Of a DNA stretch of 64,000 nucleotides, positions 15,861 through 24,192 are shown in pieces. The number at the start of each line of letters is the position of its first letter. Position 1 is the stretch's first letter. The stretch is from assembly GCA_012839295.1 (NCBI GenBank), contig DUNO01000054.1, positions 1 to 64,000 of the forward strand. The letters run 5' to 3'. The notes under the pieces were generated by a model that searched no databases, had not been told where the DNA came from, and saw only the letters and a list, made by a program, of their open reading frames with translations. The position numbers and the translations under genes are program-made. The stretch is from Clostridiales bacterium (GTDB lineage: Bacteria; Bacillota; Clostridia; Lachnospirales; Lachnospiraceae).

Positions 15861-16646
15861 TCAGTTTATCTTTACCATGGCACCCTTTAATTCCACGAGT
15901 GCGCTGGCCTGTGACTTAATGTTTCCTGAACTTTTCAGCTCCAGCATGCTGTTGCCCTCCAGCGAAGCATTCTGCCCCTTCAGCTTTATGGCCTGGGTTG
16001 CGCTGATTTCAATATTATCTGCCTCGAGGGAAGCCTTTTTTCCGGTGCCGTCCAGGGTCAGCATATCCTTATCCCCTGCGGAAAAGACCAGTTTTTTCTT
16101 CGCCTTTAAGCGGATCTCCCCATTCTTGCAGTCCATGCTGAGGAGGTTCTCTCCCTTTTCATCCTGGATTGATATTTTCTCTTCCTTATCCTCTAATTGG
16201 ATTGTCAGCTTTTTATTTGTCCGGATCCGGATCTTTTCTGCATCCTTTGTTTCATCAAAAAGGATCTCGTGGCCTCCTTTGGTCCTGATGCATTTAATGG
16301 AATTATCCTTGTTTGCCACTTCCTTTGGTATGGTATCCACATCATTCCACAGGCAGCCCAGGACAACCGGCTTATTAATGTTTCCCAGATTAAAGCCCAG
16401 CACTACCTCCGTATTGATCTCCGGGATAAAATAGTCCCCGTATTCCTTTCCGCAGTATGGCTGCATCACCCTGACCCATTCCGAGGAGGTCTTTCCCTCC
16501 TCCCCGAAGAAGAATTCTACCCTGACCTTTCCGGGGAAGTTTTCATTATAATTCTCTTTCACGACTCCGGTCATAATGCTAAGGCAGCCGGAGCTATGGG
16601 ACCGTCTGCTTCCCTGCTGCTGTACCAATAAATCACTGATATCCAT
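15861..16646 (-). CDS. gp5/VgrG-like spike protein (baseplate assembly protein V)
   Basis: 261 residues. The N-terminal OB-fold (about 20-110) shows GVVKENYNENFPGKVRVEF, then EWVRVMQPYCGKEYGDYFIPEINTEVVLGF and PVVLGCLWND, typical of gp5/gpV. The C-terminal half is a repetitive beta-helix with recurring ILFDE, LTIQLEDK, ISIQDEKG and IRLKAKKKLVF-like strands that should form the trimeric needle under the PAAR-like tip. No lysozyme or toxin domain is attached. Its start overlaps the stop of the hub gene (TAATG), so the two halves of a VgrG-like protein are made in step from separate genes. Confidence 0.9.
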   Translation of the reverse strand: MDISDLLVQQQGSRRSHSSGCLSIMTGVVKENYNENFPGKVRVEFFFGEEGKTSSEWVRVMQPYCGKEYGDYFIPEINTEVVLGFNLGNINKPVVLGCLWNDVDTIPKEVANKDNSIKCIRTKGGHEILFDETKDAEKIRIRTNKKLTIQLEDKEEKISIQDEKGENLLSMDCKNGEIRLKAKKKLVFSAGDKDMLTLDGTGKKASLEADNIEISATQAIKLKGQNASLEGNSMLELKSSGNIKSQASALVELKGAMVKIN

Positions 16647-17716
16647 TACTTAAATCCCCCTATGGTAAAATTCGTCGTAAAGCCGCTTTCACTAAAGCTG
16701 TGGGTCACTGTTTTTAAATAATAGGTTTTATTGACGCTCTCATCCAGCTTCTCTATTTTTAAGTATCTTCCCGGGCAAAGCTCCGGAAGCCCGATGCAGG
16801 TGCCCCCTCCCTGCTGTGAGCTCTTCATCAGCTGCTCCAGCTCATAGGCCGCGATATTTTCCGCCTTTGTAGCATCAATGGTATCCGAGATCTTCAACTC
16901 CCGGACAGGCTTCTTTGATAGGGCTGACGCTGACTTCGTATCGCTTTTTGCATCCTTCTTCGCTGTTACCGGCTTATTGGTCTGCTCGTCATGCCCATAG
17001 ATCTGTATCACCTCATCCACATAGGTGGTATTGCATTGGAAGGAGATCAGCCCGCTGCCTGGGCTTAGGGTTGTGATTTCCTTGTCCGGATCGTGCATTT
17101 TACGAAAATATGCCGTATCCCCAAGGACAAAAAACTCACTGTTGGTCTTGGGGCAAAGCTCCTTTAAGATATATTCCAGGTCGGAATCATTTTGGATGAA
17201 GGGATCCTCCTGCTCTGGTGTGTCCGTCACCTTAACCTTGGACACCTTGCTGTAGATCTCCATGATTTTACTGACCACCGCCGAAGCCTTCTTTAAGTCC
17301 TTATGTGTCACCTCCCGGATATTGCGCCCCATCAGCGCACGGACATCCGTCGCGACTACGGAGATTTTTGGTATTTCACCAAATTCCATATTTAAGTTTG
17401 CCACATATCCCTGGAACACCTTTGTCAGGGAGGAGCCATAGCCCAGCTCCACGGTGAGGACGGCTCCCAGTTTTATGGTGGACTTGACATTCCCATAGAA
17501 GGCAGTGCTTTTCAGGTCATATACATTGATGACCGTAAAATCCACACTGCTCGCATTGTCTAAATCAAGGGTAATGCTAACATCCGTAATCCCTACCTTT
17601 AAGGTGGATGCAATATCACTTGTGCCGACCTTAATTTTCATGGCGGGCACAAGAAAGTTACTGTACGTTTTCGCCAGGGCACTAAAGGTGCTGCTGTCCG
17701 TCAATAAATTCCCCAC
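16646..17716 (-). CDS. gp27/gpD-like baseplate hub protein
   Basis: 356 residues from a GTG with GGAGG 9 nt upstream. The sequence has the late-control-D/gp27 layout: ITDVSITLDLDNASSVDFTV, then LGAVLTVELGYGSSLTKVFQGYV, then VVATDVRALMGRN, then YILKELCPKTNSEFFVLGD, and a final TFSESGFTTNF-like strand (VTHSFSESGFTTNF). It forms the trimeric hub that holds the spike at the end of the tube. It overlaps the spike gene by one base in TAATG. Confidence 0.87.
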   Translation of the reverse strand: MGNLLTDSSTFSALAKTYSNFLVPAMKIKVGTSDIASTLKVGITDVSITLDLDNASSVDFTVINVYDLKSTAFYGNVKSTIKLGAVLTVELGYGSSLTKVFQGYVANLNMEFGEIPKISVVATDVRALMGRNIREVTHKDLKKASAVVSKIMEIYSKVSKVKVTDTPEQEDPFIQNDSDLEYILKELCPKTNSEFFVLGDTAYFRKMHDPDKEITTLSPGSGLISFQCNTTYVDEVIQIYGHDEQTNKPVTAKKDAKSDTKSASALSKKPVRELKISDTIDATKAENIAAYELEQLMKSSQQGGGTCIGLPELCPGRYLKIEKLDESVNKTYYLKTVTHSFSESGFTTNFTIGGFK

Positions 17717-17773
17717 AGGCGTTCTCCTCCCAGTGCTCTGTCCAGGCCGAGCACTACTCTCCCAAGGTACTTC

Positions 17774-18415
17774 CTATATGGCAGGAAGCTTGATGATCTG
17801 TCCCGGCGAAATGTCCAGGGGATTCATAATCCCATTCTCTTTTGCGATGACACGCCACATTTTTGCCGAACCATATTCCTTATATGCAAAATTCCAAAGC
17901 TGTTCCCCTTCGTGGACCGTCCTGAATTTCGTCCTGTCCGGAGATTCAAAGGGTGATTTCCTCTTTGCCTTCGTGATATCAAATACAGACTTGAAGGTGA
18001 CGTCAAGCTTTGCCCGGACCGGCATGCCATCGGATAAAAACATGGTAAAGCTCTGCTTCACATCCGTAATCACTCCCTTAAAGCTTAAGGAGGACCAGGA
18101 AAAGGTCACTACCGGCGGCCGGTGCAAATCGCCCTTGATATAGGTCAGCTCTACAATCTTCTGTGTCTTCTTGGTAACATCCGTCCCGCTTTCGGATAAT
18201 TTTAATACTTCCGGCGGTTCATAGGTATCAAAAATCAGCGTCATATTCAAGGTCTGGGCCGTGCCTGATATGTACTGGGTAATGGGTCCGTCCAGCCCCG
18301 GCACATTCTTATCCGCATAATTGGCACCCTCGGAAATATTGTACTCTGCCGGATTAAACTGCACCTCTATGTTGGTGTTGTCCTCCAGAATCAATTTCGC
18401 CTTGACTAATCCCAT
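17774..18415 (-). CDS. CIS tube-initiator/baseplate protein with LysM domain (Afp7-like)
   Basis: 213 residues. The N-terminal domain (1-150) starts MGLVKAKLILEDNTNIEVQFNPAEYNIS and continues YISGTAQTLNMTLIFDTY, the pattern of the contractile-injection-system tube-associated domain. The C-terminal 50 residues form a LysM-like module (GEQLWNFAYKEYGSAKMWRVIAKENGI...LDISPGQIIKLP). Afp7/gp53-like proteins link hub and wedges, and their LysM may contact peptidoglycan during assembly. AGGAGG precedes the ATG by about 8 nt. It lies between the giant repeat protein and the hub gene. Confidence 0.88.
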   Translation of the reverse strand: MGLVKAKLILEDNTNIEVQFNPAEYNISEGANYADKNVPGLDGPITQYISGTAQTLNMTLIFDTYEPPEVLKLSESGTDVTKKTQKIVELTYIKGDLHRPPVVTFSWSSLSFKGVITDVKQSFTMFLSDGMPVRAKLDVTFKSVFDITKAKRKSPFESPDRTKFRTVHEGEQLWNFAYKEYGSAKMWRVIAKENGIMNPLDISPGQIIKLPAI

Positions 18416-18427
18416 GGCATCAACCTC

Positions 18428-21400
18428 CTACAATCCTTTTCTAAGCCTTGCAACAAATAGTAGCCTTTCTATCTTCTTCATAATATCCCTGGTGACCTGG
18501 TCCATATCAATCCTGGCCTGTGCTCCTTTGTCCGTGGAAAGCTGCCGCTTCATTTCCTCCATGGACTGCTTCTGTGCCTGCATGGTTTCCTTCAGCTTTT
18601 TGAGCTCCTTCTTCTGGAGGCCAAGCTCCTGGGCACTTTCCTTATTTCTCTGGTTGGAATGGTTCATCTGGACCTGCTCTGTCACAATATATTCATTGAC
18701 CAGCTTTCTTACATTCTCCTCCTGGACTGCCCCAGGCTTGCCCTGCTTATGGGTTAGTCCGGCTGCCTGGCGTAACTCCAGCGGTTGCCCAGTAGCTGCA
18801 TCCCTTCCCCCCTGGCTTCCCTGCGGCTTCAAAAGTTCCTGCTGTCCCATAGGATTCTGTTGTCCCATGTGGGTTTGCTGTCCCATGTGATTCTGTTGTC
18901 CTATATAATTCTGCTCTCCTATATGATTCCACTGCTTCAGGGATCCTTCCTGCAGTGTTCTCTTGACCAGCCTTGTTTGGAGCAATATATTCCTCTCCAT
19001 CAGATCCTGGTGGATAATGTCCTTGGCCAAGGTTTTTATAACCGGCCTAAGTCGCCTCGGAAAGGTGTCCTTTTCCTGCTCCAGGCTAAGCTCATTATGT
19101 ACTTTATTTGTTCGCCCCAGAATCCCAAGGCTTTGAATCAGAGCCTGGCCTCGCACACCGTCTGGAGCACTGCTTTGTTCCAGGGTCCTTCCAAGCCTTA
19201 GGATCATCTCCGGTTCCAGCATTTGTTCTTGCCTGTGGGTATTCTCCCGCTCTATACCTCTTACTTGCTCCAGGATTCCTTCTCTCCCTATGAGCTTTAC
19301 CTGTTCCAGGATCATCTCCTTTTCCAGAACCTTTTCCTTCTCCAGGATCCTTTCTTTTTCCAGAATCCTTTCTTTCTCCAGAATCTTTTCTTTCTCCAGG
19401 ATCCTTTCCTTTTCCAGAGCCCTTTCTTTTTCCAGAACCCTTTCTTTTTCCAGAACCCTTTCCTGTTCTCTTGCTTCTTCCTGAATTCTACCCTGTTCTA
19501 TGCCTTTTGCCTGTTCCAGGGTTTTCTCCTGATCTATGAGCCTGGCTTCTTCCAGGGTTCCTTTCTGTCCCTTGTTCCCTTCCCGCTCTGCACTTTTTGC
19601 CCTATCCAGGCTTTTCTCCTGCCTCAGGATCATTTCTGCCTCAGGGATTTTTCTTCCTTCTGTGATGCCCGCTTGTTCCGGCATCCCCTCCGGCTCCATA
19701 GCTCTTGCCCGCGCATGAGCCCGTTCCTGTTCCCAGGTGCTTTCCTTTACCGGAAGATTTTCCTGCTCCAAGATCTCTGCCAGCTCCAGAATCCTTCTTT
19801 GCTCCATGCCACTTTCCCCTGAGCGTCCTTCCTTCCCCTGGCTCTTTTCCATCTCTAAGCCTTGCTGCCTACCTTTGGGCAGTCTGGAATAGGCTTCTTC
19901 TTTTCTATATTGGTAATTCCTGATTTCTTCAACTTCAATTAAATTATTTGATACAAGGGCTTCAAAAAGCGACGGCTCCTTCCTTAACAGAACCTCCATC
20001 AGGCGGATGGTATCCTCCCGGCTCATGGACTTAATCCTGTCCATCATTTTATCCTTTTGGGATAAATGCTCCTCCGGCTTTCCGGTCTCCGGGGCTAAGG
20101 ATCCATCGGTTGCTTCCTGCGGTAGAAGTCCTTCCTGTTTTGCCAGAGCCACAACCTCACTTTGGAACTCCCCGGAACTATTTTTCAGAAAATCAAGAAA
20201 ATCCTCTCTACGGAGGAGTAATCTGCGATCCGTCTCCATCTGTTCCAGAAACTCCTTAAACTCCTCGGCTGAGATCTTCCAGCGATTCAATTTCTCAATG
20301 AATTCCTTTTGCCTGCTGCCCTCAGAAAACACCTGGCCTAATGCATGGAGTAACGTATTCCGGCTGGCCGGATCCAGTATTCCAATCCTTAATTGCATTC
20401 CTAATTCATGCTGCTGTTCTGTGGGTATCCCTAATTGCCCGATGATTGCGGCAAGCTTCTCTTCTCCCTGGAAGGATCCTTCCCTTTTATAAATCAGGTC
20501 AGCCACGAGATTGCTGCGGTCAATATAAATCGCTGTATCCGCTCCCCTGCCTTCTTCCCTCAGCTCCGGTGTTCTTACCTCCGGCTCCAGGGGAAAATTA
20601 TAGCTGCTAAACAACCTCGCATATTCCCCGAAGTCACCCTCATTCCATGCCACATCCTCTATGCCAGTCTTTCTTGCGCCAATATTCTCCACATAATTAC
20701 GATTCCTTAAGGCTTTCTCCTGTTCCACACTTAACCTGATTTGTCCGGGCCGGGCATCTTCTTCTCTATATTGATAATTCCCTGTTTCTTCAACTTCAAT
20801 TAATTTATTTGATATAAGAACTTCAAAAAGAGACGGCTCTTTTTCCAGCAGGAGTTCTATCAGGCGAAGGGTATCTTCACTTCCCATTGACTGGAATCCA
20901 CTCACTATTTTATCCTTTTTTGAGCGATGGGCAGATTCCCCTTGTGTTCCAGCCTCCGAAACTGATGTCCCATCTACCACTTCCCGGGAAAGCAGTCCTT
21001 CCTTCTTTGCCAAGTATGCAAGCTCCCTCTGGAGCTTCCTTGGACTGTCCTTGAGGAACTTAATAAAATCCTCTCTATGAAAAACTATCCTGCTATCCAC
21101 CGCCATCCGTTCCAGAAACTGCTTAAAATCTCCGGTTGAGATCTGCCGGCGGTTTAACTCCTCAATAAAGCCCTTTAACTTTCCGTCCTCGGAAAACACC
21201 TGGCCTAATATATGGAGCAACAGCTTCCGGCTGACAGGATCCAGCATTCCAAGTCCTGATTGCATTCCCAATTCATTCTGCTTCTCTGCGAACATTTCCA
21301 GTTGCCCGATGATTGCAGTAAGCTTCTCCTCCGGCTGGAGGGATCCCTCTCTTTTGTATATCAGATCTGCCACAGGGTGGCTGTAGTCAAAATAAATATC

Positions 21401-22519
21401 CGAAGCAGCTCCATTACCTTTTTTCCCTTGCTCCTGTAATCTTGTATCCTGTGGCCTTAACCCCCGTGATCCTGGATCTTGTAATCCTGCCTCTGGCTCC
21501 AGAAGGAAATGATAGCTACGGAACAGCCTCACATATTCCTCAAATCCATCCTCTACCCGGGGCATGCCGGCTTTTTCTTCTCCTGCCTGGAGATCCACAA
21601 CCATATGTCCGGCAGCCATATTTTTTTCTTCTATATTCCTTGTTTCTGTATTCCTTATTTCTGCATTCTTTGTTTCTGTATTCCCTATTCCCGTATTCCT
21701 TATTTCTGCATTCCTTACTTCTGGATTCTTTGTTTCTGCATTCCTTGTTTCTGTATCTCTTGTTTCTGCATTCCTTGTTTCTGCATTCCTTGTTTCTGCA
21801 TTCCTTGTCTCTGGATTCCTTATTTCTGGATTCCTTGTCTCTGTATTCCTTGTTTCTGCATTCCTTGTTTCTATATTCTTTGTTCCTATATTTTCTATTC
21901 CTATATTTTTTATCTCATAATTTCCATCCTCATAGTTCCCAGGATAGCTTCTTTCTTGAATTTCCCGAATGTTGTCCCTTATCCTATCCTGCCTCTTATG
22001 CAGGCTTACCTCGGATACTTGTTTTACCGCATGCCTTTGCTCCTCGGACAGGAGCTGCCGGTCCGTTGCCTGAAAGCGCTGCATCTGCTCCTCTAATATC
22101 TCCTGGAGCTTTTCCCGGTTTGCCCTATCCTTTGTCTCCCTGACCAGGCGGTAAATATTATTGATATATTGGTACCCCTTGCCGTTTGATTGCTTCAGTT
22201 GGTTTAGGTAGTTCCCAAGAATTTTTCTCATATTAACCAGGTACATCTCCCTGTTGACCGTCTGCCCCTCATATAATTCCTGAAAATTATAGGCCAGCAG
22301 CAGCTTTAAGGAAAGATATACTGGGCTGTTCTCCAGCGTATTTTGCCCCTCTTCATGGTTTAGCTTCAAATAGGTCAGGGCGATTCCGTGAAAAAAATAT
22401 TGTCCTCTTCTATTATATTTTCCAATAATCTGGCCGGCAAAGCCCATATCCGTGTTCATTGCCAGTTCATTACCAGTCTCTTTTATTTGGTTATTCCGAT
22501 TAAGAGGTTTTATCACCAT
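18428..22519 (-). CDS. Giant multi-repeat protein of the injection system (unrecognised; possible ruler or scaffold)
   Basis: 1363 residues with no recognised family. Layout: a conserved-looking helical N-terminus (1-195); about 19 pentapeptides of the type ETRNA/T/P (about 203-299, 15-bp DNA repeats); two copies of a roughly 260-residue helical module (about 326-594 and 629-880, each containing VADLIYKREGS and LIEVEE..NYQYR); a long Glu/Arg/Lys-rich helix that includes eight hexapeptides such as ILEKER (about 1018-1068); five MGQQN/T-like pentapeptides (about 1197-1227); and a coiled-coil C-terminus. No membrane span or signal. It occupies the slot between tube protein 2 and the LysM protein, where a tape-measure or tube-loading function would fit. 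Every repeat unit is a multiple of 3 bp, so copy-number change keeps the frame. A length ruler, an inner-tube cargo or a scaffold are all possible; function is unknown. Confidence 0.75.
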   Translation of the reverse strand: MVIKPLNRNNQIKETGNELAMNTDMGFAGQIIGKYNRRGQYFFHGIALTYLKLNHEEGQNTLENSPVYLSLKLLLAYNFQELYEGQTVNREMYLVNMRKILGNYLNQLKQSNGKGYQYINNIYRLVRETKDRANREKLQEILEEQMQRFQATDRQLLSEEQRHAVKQVSEVSLHKRQDRIRDNIREIQERSYPGNYEDGNYEIKNIGIENIGTKNIETRNAETRNTETRNPEIRNPETRNAETRNAETRNAETRDTETRNAETKNPEVRNAEIRNTGIGNTETKNAEIRNTETRNIEEKNMAAGHMVVDLQAGEEKAGMPRVEDGFEEYVRLFRSYHFLLEPEAGLQDPGSRGLRPQDTRLQEQGKKGNGAASDIYFDYSHPVADLIYKREGSLQPEEKLTAIIGQLEMFAEKQNELGMQSGLGMLDPVSRKLLLHILGQVFSEDGKLKGFIEELNRRQISTGDFKQFLERMAVDSRIVFHREDFIKFLKDSPRKLQRELAYLAKKEGLLSREVVDGTSVSEAGTQGESAHRSKKDKIVSGFQSMGSEDTLRLIELLLEKEPSLFEVLISNKLIEVEETGNYQYREEDARPGQIRLSVEQEKALRNRNYVENIGARKTGIEDVAWNEGDFGEYARLFSSYNFPLEPEVRTPELREEGRGADTAIYIDRSNLVADLIYKREGSFQGEEKLAAIIGQLGIPTEQQHELGMQLRIGILDPASRNTLLHALGQVFSEGSRQKEFIEKLNRWKISAEEFKEFLEQMETDRRLLLRREDFLDFLKNSSGEFQSEVVALAKQEGLLPQEATDGSLAPETGKPEEHLSQKDKMMDRIKSMSREDTIRLMEVLLRKEPSLFEALVSNNLIEVEEIRNYQYRKEEAYSRLPKGRQQGLEMEKSQGKEGRSGESGMEQRRILELAEILEQENLPVKESTWEQERAHARARAMEPEGMPEQAGITEGRKIPEAEMILRQEKSLDRAKSAEREGNKGQKGTLEEARLIDQEKTLEQAKGIEQGRIQEEAREQERVLEKERVLEKERALEKERILEKEKILEKERILEKERILEKEKVLEKEMILEQVKLIGREGILEQVRGIERENTHRQEQMLEPEMILRLGRTLEQSSAPDGVRGQALIQSLGILGRTNKVHNELSLEQEKDTFPRRLRPVIKTLAKDIIHQDLMERNILLQTRLVKRTLQEGSLKQWNHIGEQNYIGQQNHMGQQTHMGQQNPMGQQELLKPQGSQGGRDAATGQPLELRQAAGLTHKQGKPGAVQEENVRKLVNEYIVTEQVQMNHSNQRNKESAQELGLQKKELKKLKETMQAQKQSMEEMKRQLSTDKGAQARIDMDQVTRDIMKKIERLLFVARLRKGL
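19320..19466 (-). repeat. 18-bp repeats encoding (I/V/A)LEKE(R/K) hexapeptides
   Basis: Eight successive 18-bp units inside the giant gene encode VLEKER/ILEKEK-type hexads. The hexad spacing differs from the heptad of ordinary coiled coils and resembles charged single-helix (ER/K) segments. Confidence 0.75.
21625..21915 (-). repeat. 15-bp repeats encoding ETRN(A/T/P) pentapeptides
   Basis: About 19 tandem 15-bp units inside the giant gene, with the consensus GAAACAAGAAATGCA on the coding strand and point differences among copies. They encode a hydrophilic, charged pentapeptide array that is open to slippage without frameshift. Confidence 0.8.
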
Positions 22520-22533
22520 CAAATCACCCGTCC

Positions 22534-23010
22534 CTAAAATAATTGCAGATTAGTACGATCACAGGTCGTATAGCTGACCTCAAAGGTTTCAATTAAGATA
22601 TTTCCGGCATTTGCATCTACATCCCCGACCTCCCATCTGGTCACTACACAGTCACTTACATGATAGGTCTGTACCGGAAAGCTTTTTTCATTCAGCATGA
22701 TCACGGTAATTCCCAGGGGAATCGCGACACCGGGCTTCATCCGGGTCAGAACCGGGCTCCAGGCCTGCAGGCCTCTTTCGAAGCGGATCGTTCTCCTCTC
22801 CTTCTTCGGGACAGCCAGCATCACGGCGCTGTCATTTATGCCGCCCTCCACAAAGGATTCACTGTCAATATCCTGTTCAAAGCCGCTCACCTTTGTAAAG
22901 GAAAGCTTCAGCACCCCAATGAACACCAGGAAGCGGCTGTTCCTTACTAATTTATTATGGTTATCAAATAATTTATTATAACTGTCAAGTAAGTTTCCCA
23001 ATGCGTCCAT
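22534..23010 (-). CDS. Inner tube protein 2 (Afp5/gp19-like)
   Basis: 158 residues with the tube-protein pattern: FLVFIGVLKLSFTKVSGFEQDID, then ESFVEGGINDSAVMLAVPKKER, then FERGLQAWSP, and a C-terminal ILIETFEVSYT strand. It belongs to the T4 gp19-like/Hcp-like tube family. Compared with tube protein 1 it has an extra N-terminal segment of about 20 residues. In Afp-like particles the second tube paralogue usually forms the first ring on the hub. AAGGAG precedes the ATG, and the gene lies 12 nt after the DUF6760-like gene. Confidence 0.85.
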   Translation of the reverse strand: MDALGNLLDSYNKLFDNHNKLVRNSRFLVFIGVLKLSFTKVSGFEQDIDSESFVEGGINDSAVMLAVPKKERRTIRFERGLQAWSPVLTRMKPGVAIPLGITVIMLNEKSFPVQTYHVSDCVVTRWEVGDVDANAGNILIETFEVSYTTCDRTNLQLF

Positions 23011-23021
23011 TGATTCTCTCC

Positions 23022-23195
23022 TTATACGGCAAATACATTTTCCGGTTCATCATTTAAACGGCTGTTGATCTTGGAAATCTCCTTACACCACCGGATCCGG
23101 TCAAAGTGGCTGAGCGCCATAATATCATCATGGCTCCAATGCATATAATATGCGATAAAGGCAGCCTCCTCATAGATCTTTTCTGCCGGATACAA
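23022..23195 (-). CDS. Small DUF6760-like injection-system protein
   Basis: 57 residues from a TTG that follows the upstream TAG by 2 nt, giving LYPAEKIYEEAAFIAYYMHW and ALSHFDRIRWCKEISKIN. This matches the short DUF6760 pattern (YPxxxxxEEVAyiAyhfHWs...L.H.eR.rW..eI..iN) that recurs between the tube genes of eCIS clusters. A longer reading would begin at a TTG at 23249, overlapping the previous gene by 52 nt. Termination-reinitiation from the CxxC protein gene is likely. The function is unknown, perhaps in baseplate or tube assembly. Confidence 0.72.
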   Translation of the reverse strand: MYPAEKIYEEAAFIAYYMHWSHDDIMALSHFDRIRWCKEISKINSRLNDEPENVFAV

Positions 23196-23197
23196 TT

Positions 23198-23569
23198 CTA
23201 TTGTCCGGCTTCCATAAAATTTACCGGTACGCTGATCTCCTTCCCGCAATGGGGGCAGATGCTCTGGTAGTAAGGCGTTTCCATGGTATTAATCCTCTGG
23301 TATAAATCCTGGAGGAAGGCCAGGTCCATGGTGAACAGCTTTTCAATCGTCTTTGTATCCACCGCCGGAAGGGCTCCCAGCTTTGTAACGACGCGGGCCA
23401 GTAAAATAATAGTCAAATATCCGGGATTTTGCTGCACCCTGGGATCCTTCAGCGGCAATATCTCATCACCCGCATTTGCCAGCCTCATGGTTCCCTCCTT
23501 ATGTAATGTTCCCGAATCATCCAGGTATCCCCTGGGTAACTCAAAATGATATTCTGTCTGAAATGCCAT
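23198..23569 (-). CDS. Small tail-assembly-chaperone-like protein with CxxC motif
   Basis: 123 residues: MAFQTEYHFELPRGYLDDSGTLHKEG, then MRLANAGDEI and DPRVQQNPGYLTIILLARVV, and a C-terminal ICPHCGKEISVPV. Proteins of this layout, a beta-rich N-terminus plus one CPHC zinc-ribbon-like half, sit between tube genes in many eCIS loci and resemble tail assembly chaperones. There is only one Cys pair, so metal binding would need dimerisation or a partner. GGAGGGAAAGG lies upstream of the ATG. Next comes the DUF6760-like gene, coupled by a 2-nt gap. Confidence 0.7.
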   Translation of the reverse strand: MAFQTEYHFELPRGYLDDSGTLHKEGTMRLANAGDEILPLKDPRVQQNPGYLTIILLARVVTKLGALPAVDTKTIEKLFTMDLAFLQDLYQRINTMETPYYQSICPHCGKEISVPVNFMEAGQ

Positions 23570-23645
23570 TCCTTTCCCTCCTTGATTAGGTTCTGCCGCT
23601 AATATGGCCCTGTTAACGAAAATATGGCTCTAGGAACAAAGATAA

Positions 23646-23688
23646 GAGCTGCAAAAGGAGCCTAGGAATCATTCTCCTTTTGCAACTC
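23646..23688 (-). terminator. Stem-loop terminator or attenuator after tube gene 1
   Basis: GAGTTGCAAAAGGAG pairs with CTCCTTTTGCAGCTC (15 bp, one mismatch) around a 13-nt loop, beginning 12 nt beyond the tube-1 stop and followed on the transcript by TTATCTTTGTT. It probably reduces read-through from the abundant sheath/tube message into the baseplate genes, or protects its 3' end. Confidence 0.65.
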
Positions 23689-23700
23689 CTGATTATGCCT

Positions 23701-24126
23701 TTATGAAACTCTTGTCATTCCTTCGTGGGCGATTTCCAGGGACTCTACCGCAACCTCGGATGCCGTTGCATTGAAATCCGGTGCCGTATACTTGGTAGGC
23801 CATGCGTTGATAATCTGCCAAGAGGCAGCATCGTCGCCGGTAACGCTGATCAGGGTGATGGTCAGCGTCTTTCTTTGTACATCCCCTTCTACTCCAGCGA
23901 CCATCCATTGATATAGTGCATCGGTGTCGGCAACGCCTTGCTTTAAGGTTATATTGCCATATTTCTTTAGTCCGGGAAGCTTCATCGGTGTCTGGACCAT
24001 ATCACCTTCCCTGTATTCAATCACGTCAATGGATGCATCAAAGCCCGATACTTCTGAGAATCCGCCGGCCTCGATTCCATCAATTTCAACCTTATATCTG
24101 AATTTACCATGTGGGTAACCAGCCAT
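23701..24126 (-). CDS. Inner tube protein 1 (Afp1/gp19-like, Hcp-like)
   Basis: 141 residues with the family pattern KFRYKVEIDGIEAGGFSEVSGFDASIDVIEYREGD, then LPGLKKYGNITLKQGVADT, and a C-terminal VESLEIAHEGM. It should form the stacked hexameric rings of the inner tube. AAAGGAGTG precedes the ATG. It follows the sheath gene by 66 nt and is followed by a strong hairpin. Together with the sheath this should be the most abundant product of the cluster. Confidence 0.92.
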   Translation of the reverse strand: MAGYPHGKFRYKVEIDGIEAGGFSEVSGFDASIDVIEYREGDMVQTPMKLPGLKKYGNITLKQGVADTDALYQWMVAGVEGDVQRKTLTITLISVTGDDAASWQIINAWPTKYTAPDFNATASEVAVESLEIAHEGMTRVS

Positions 24127-24192
24127 GTTTACACTCCTTTCTTACGCTTAGCTATTCTAATCACTCTCAAGTCCGCCGTTTTTTAATTCGGA

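Noticed and set aside
15733-16434. Plus-strand frame rich in Leu/Ile/Phe across the purine repeat and spike gene
   Set aside because: Antisense shadow of the purine minisatellite and the gp5-like gene; the apparent membrane protein comes from the polypyrimidine complement.
19223-19822. Plus-strand Phe/Leu/Gln-rich repeat frame
   Set aside because: Complement of the Glu/Lys hexapeptide repeats of the giant gene; no ribosome-binding site.
21442-22143. Plus-strand Phe/Leu/Ser repeat frames
   Set aside because: Complement of the ETRNA repeats; three overlapping frames are open only because the repeat unit is 15 bp.
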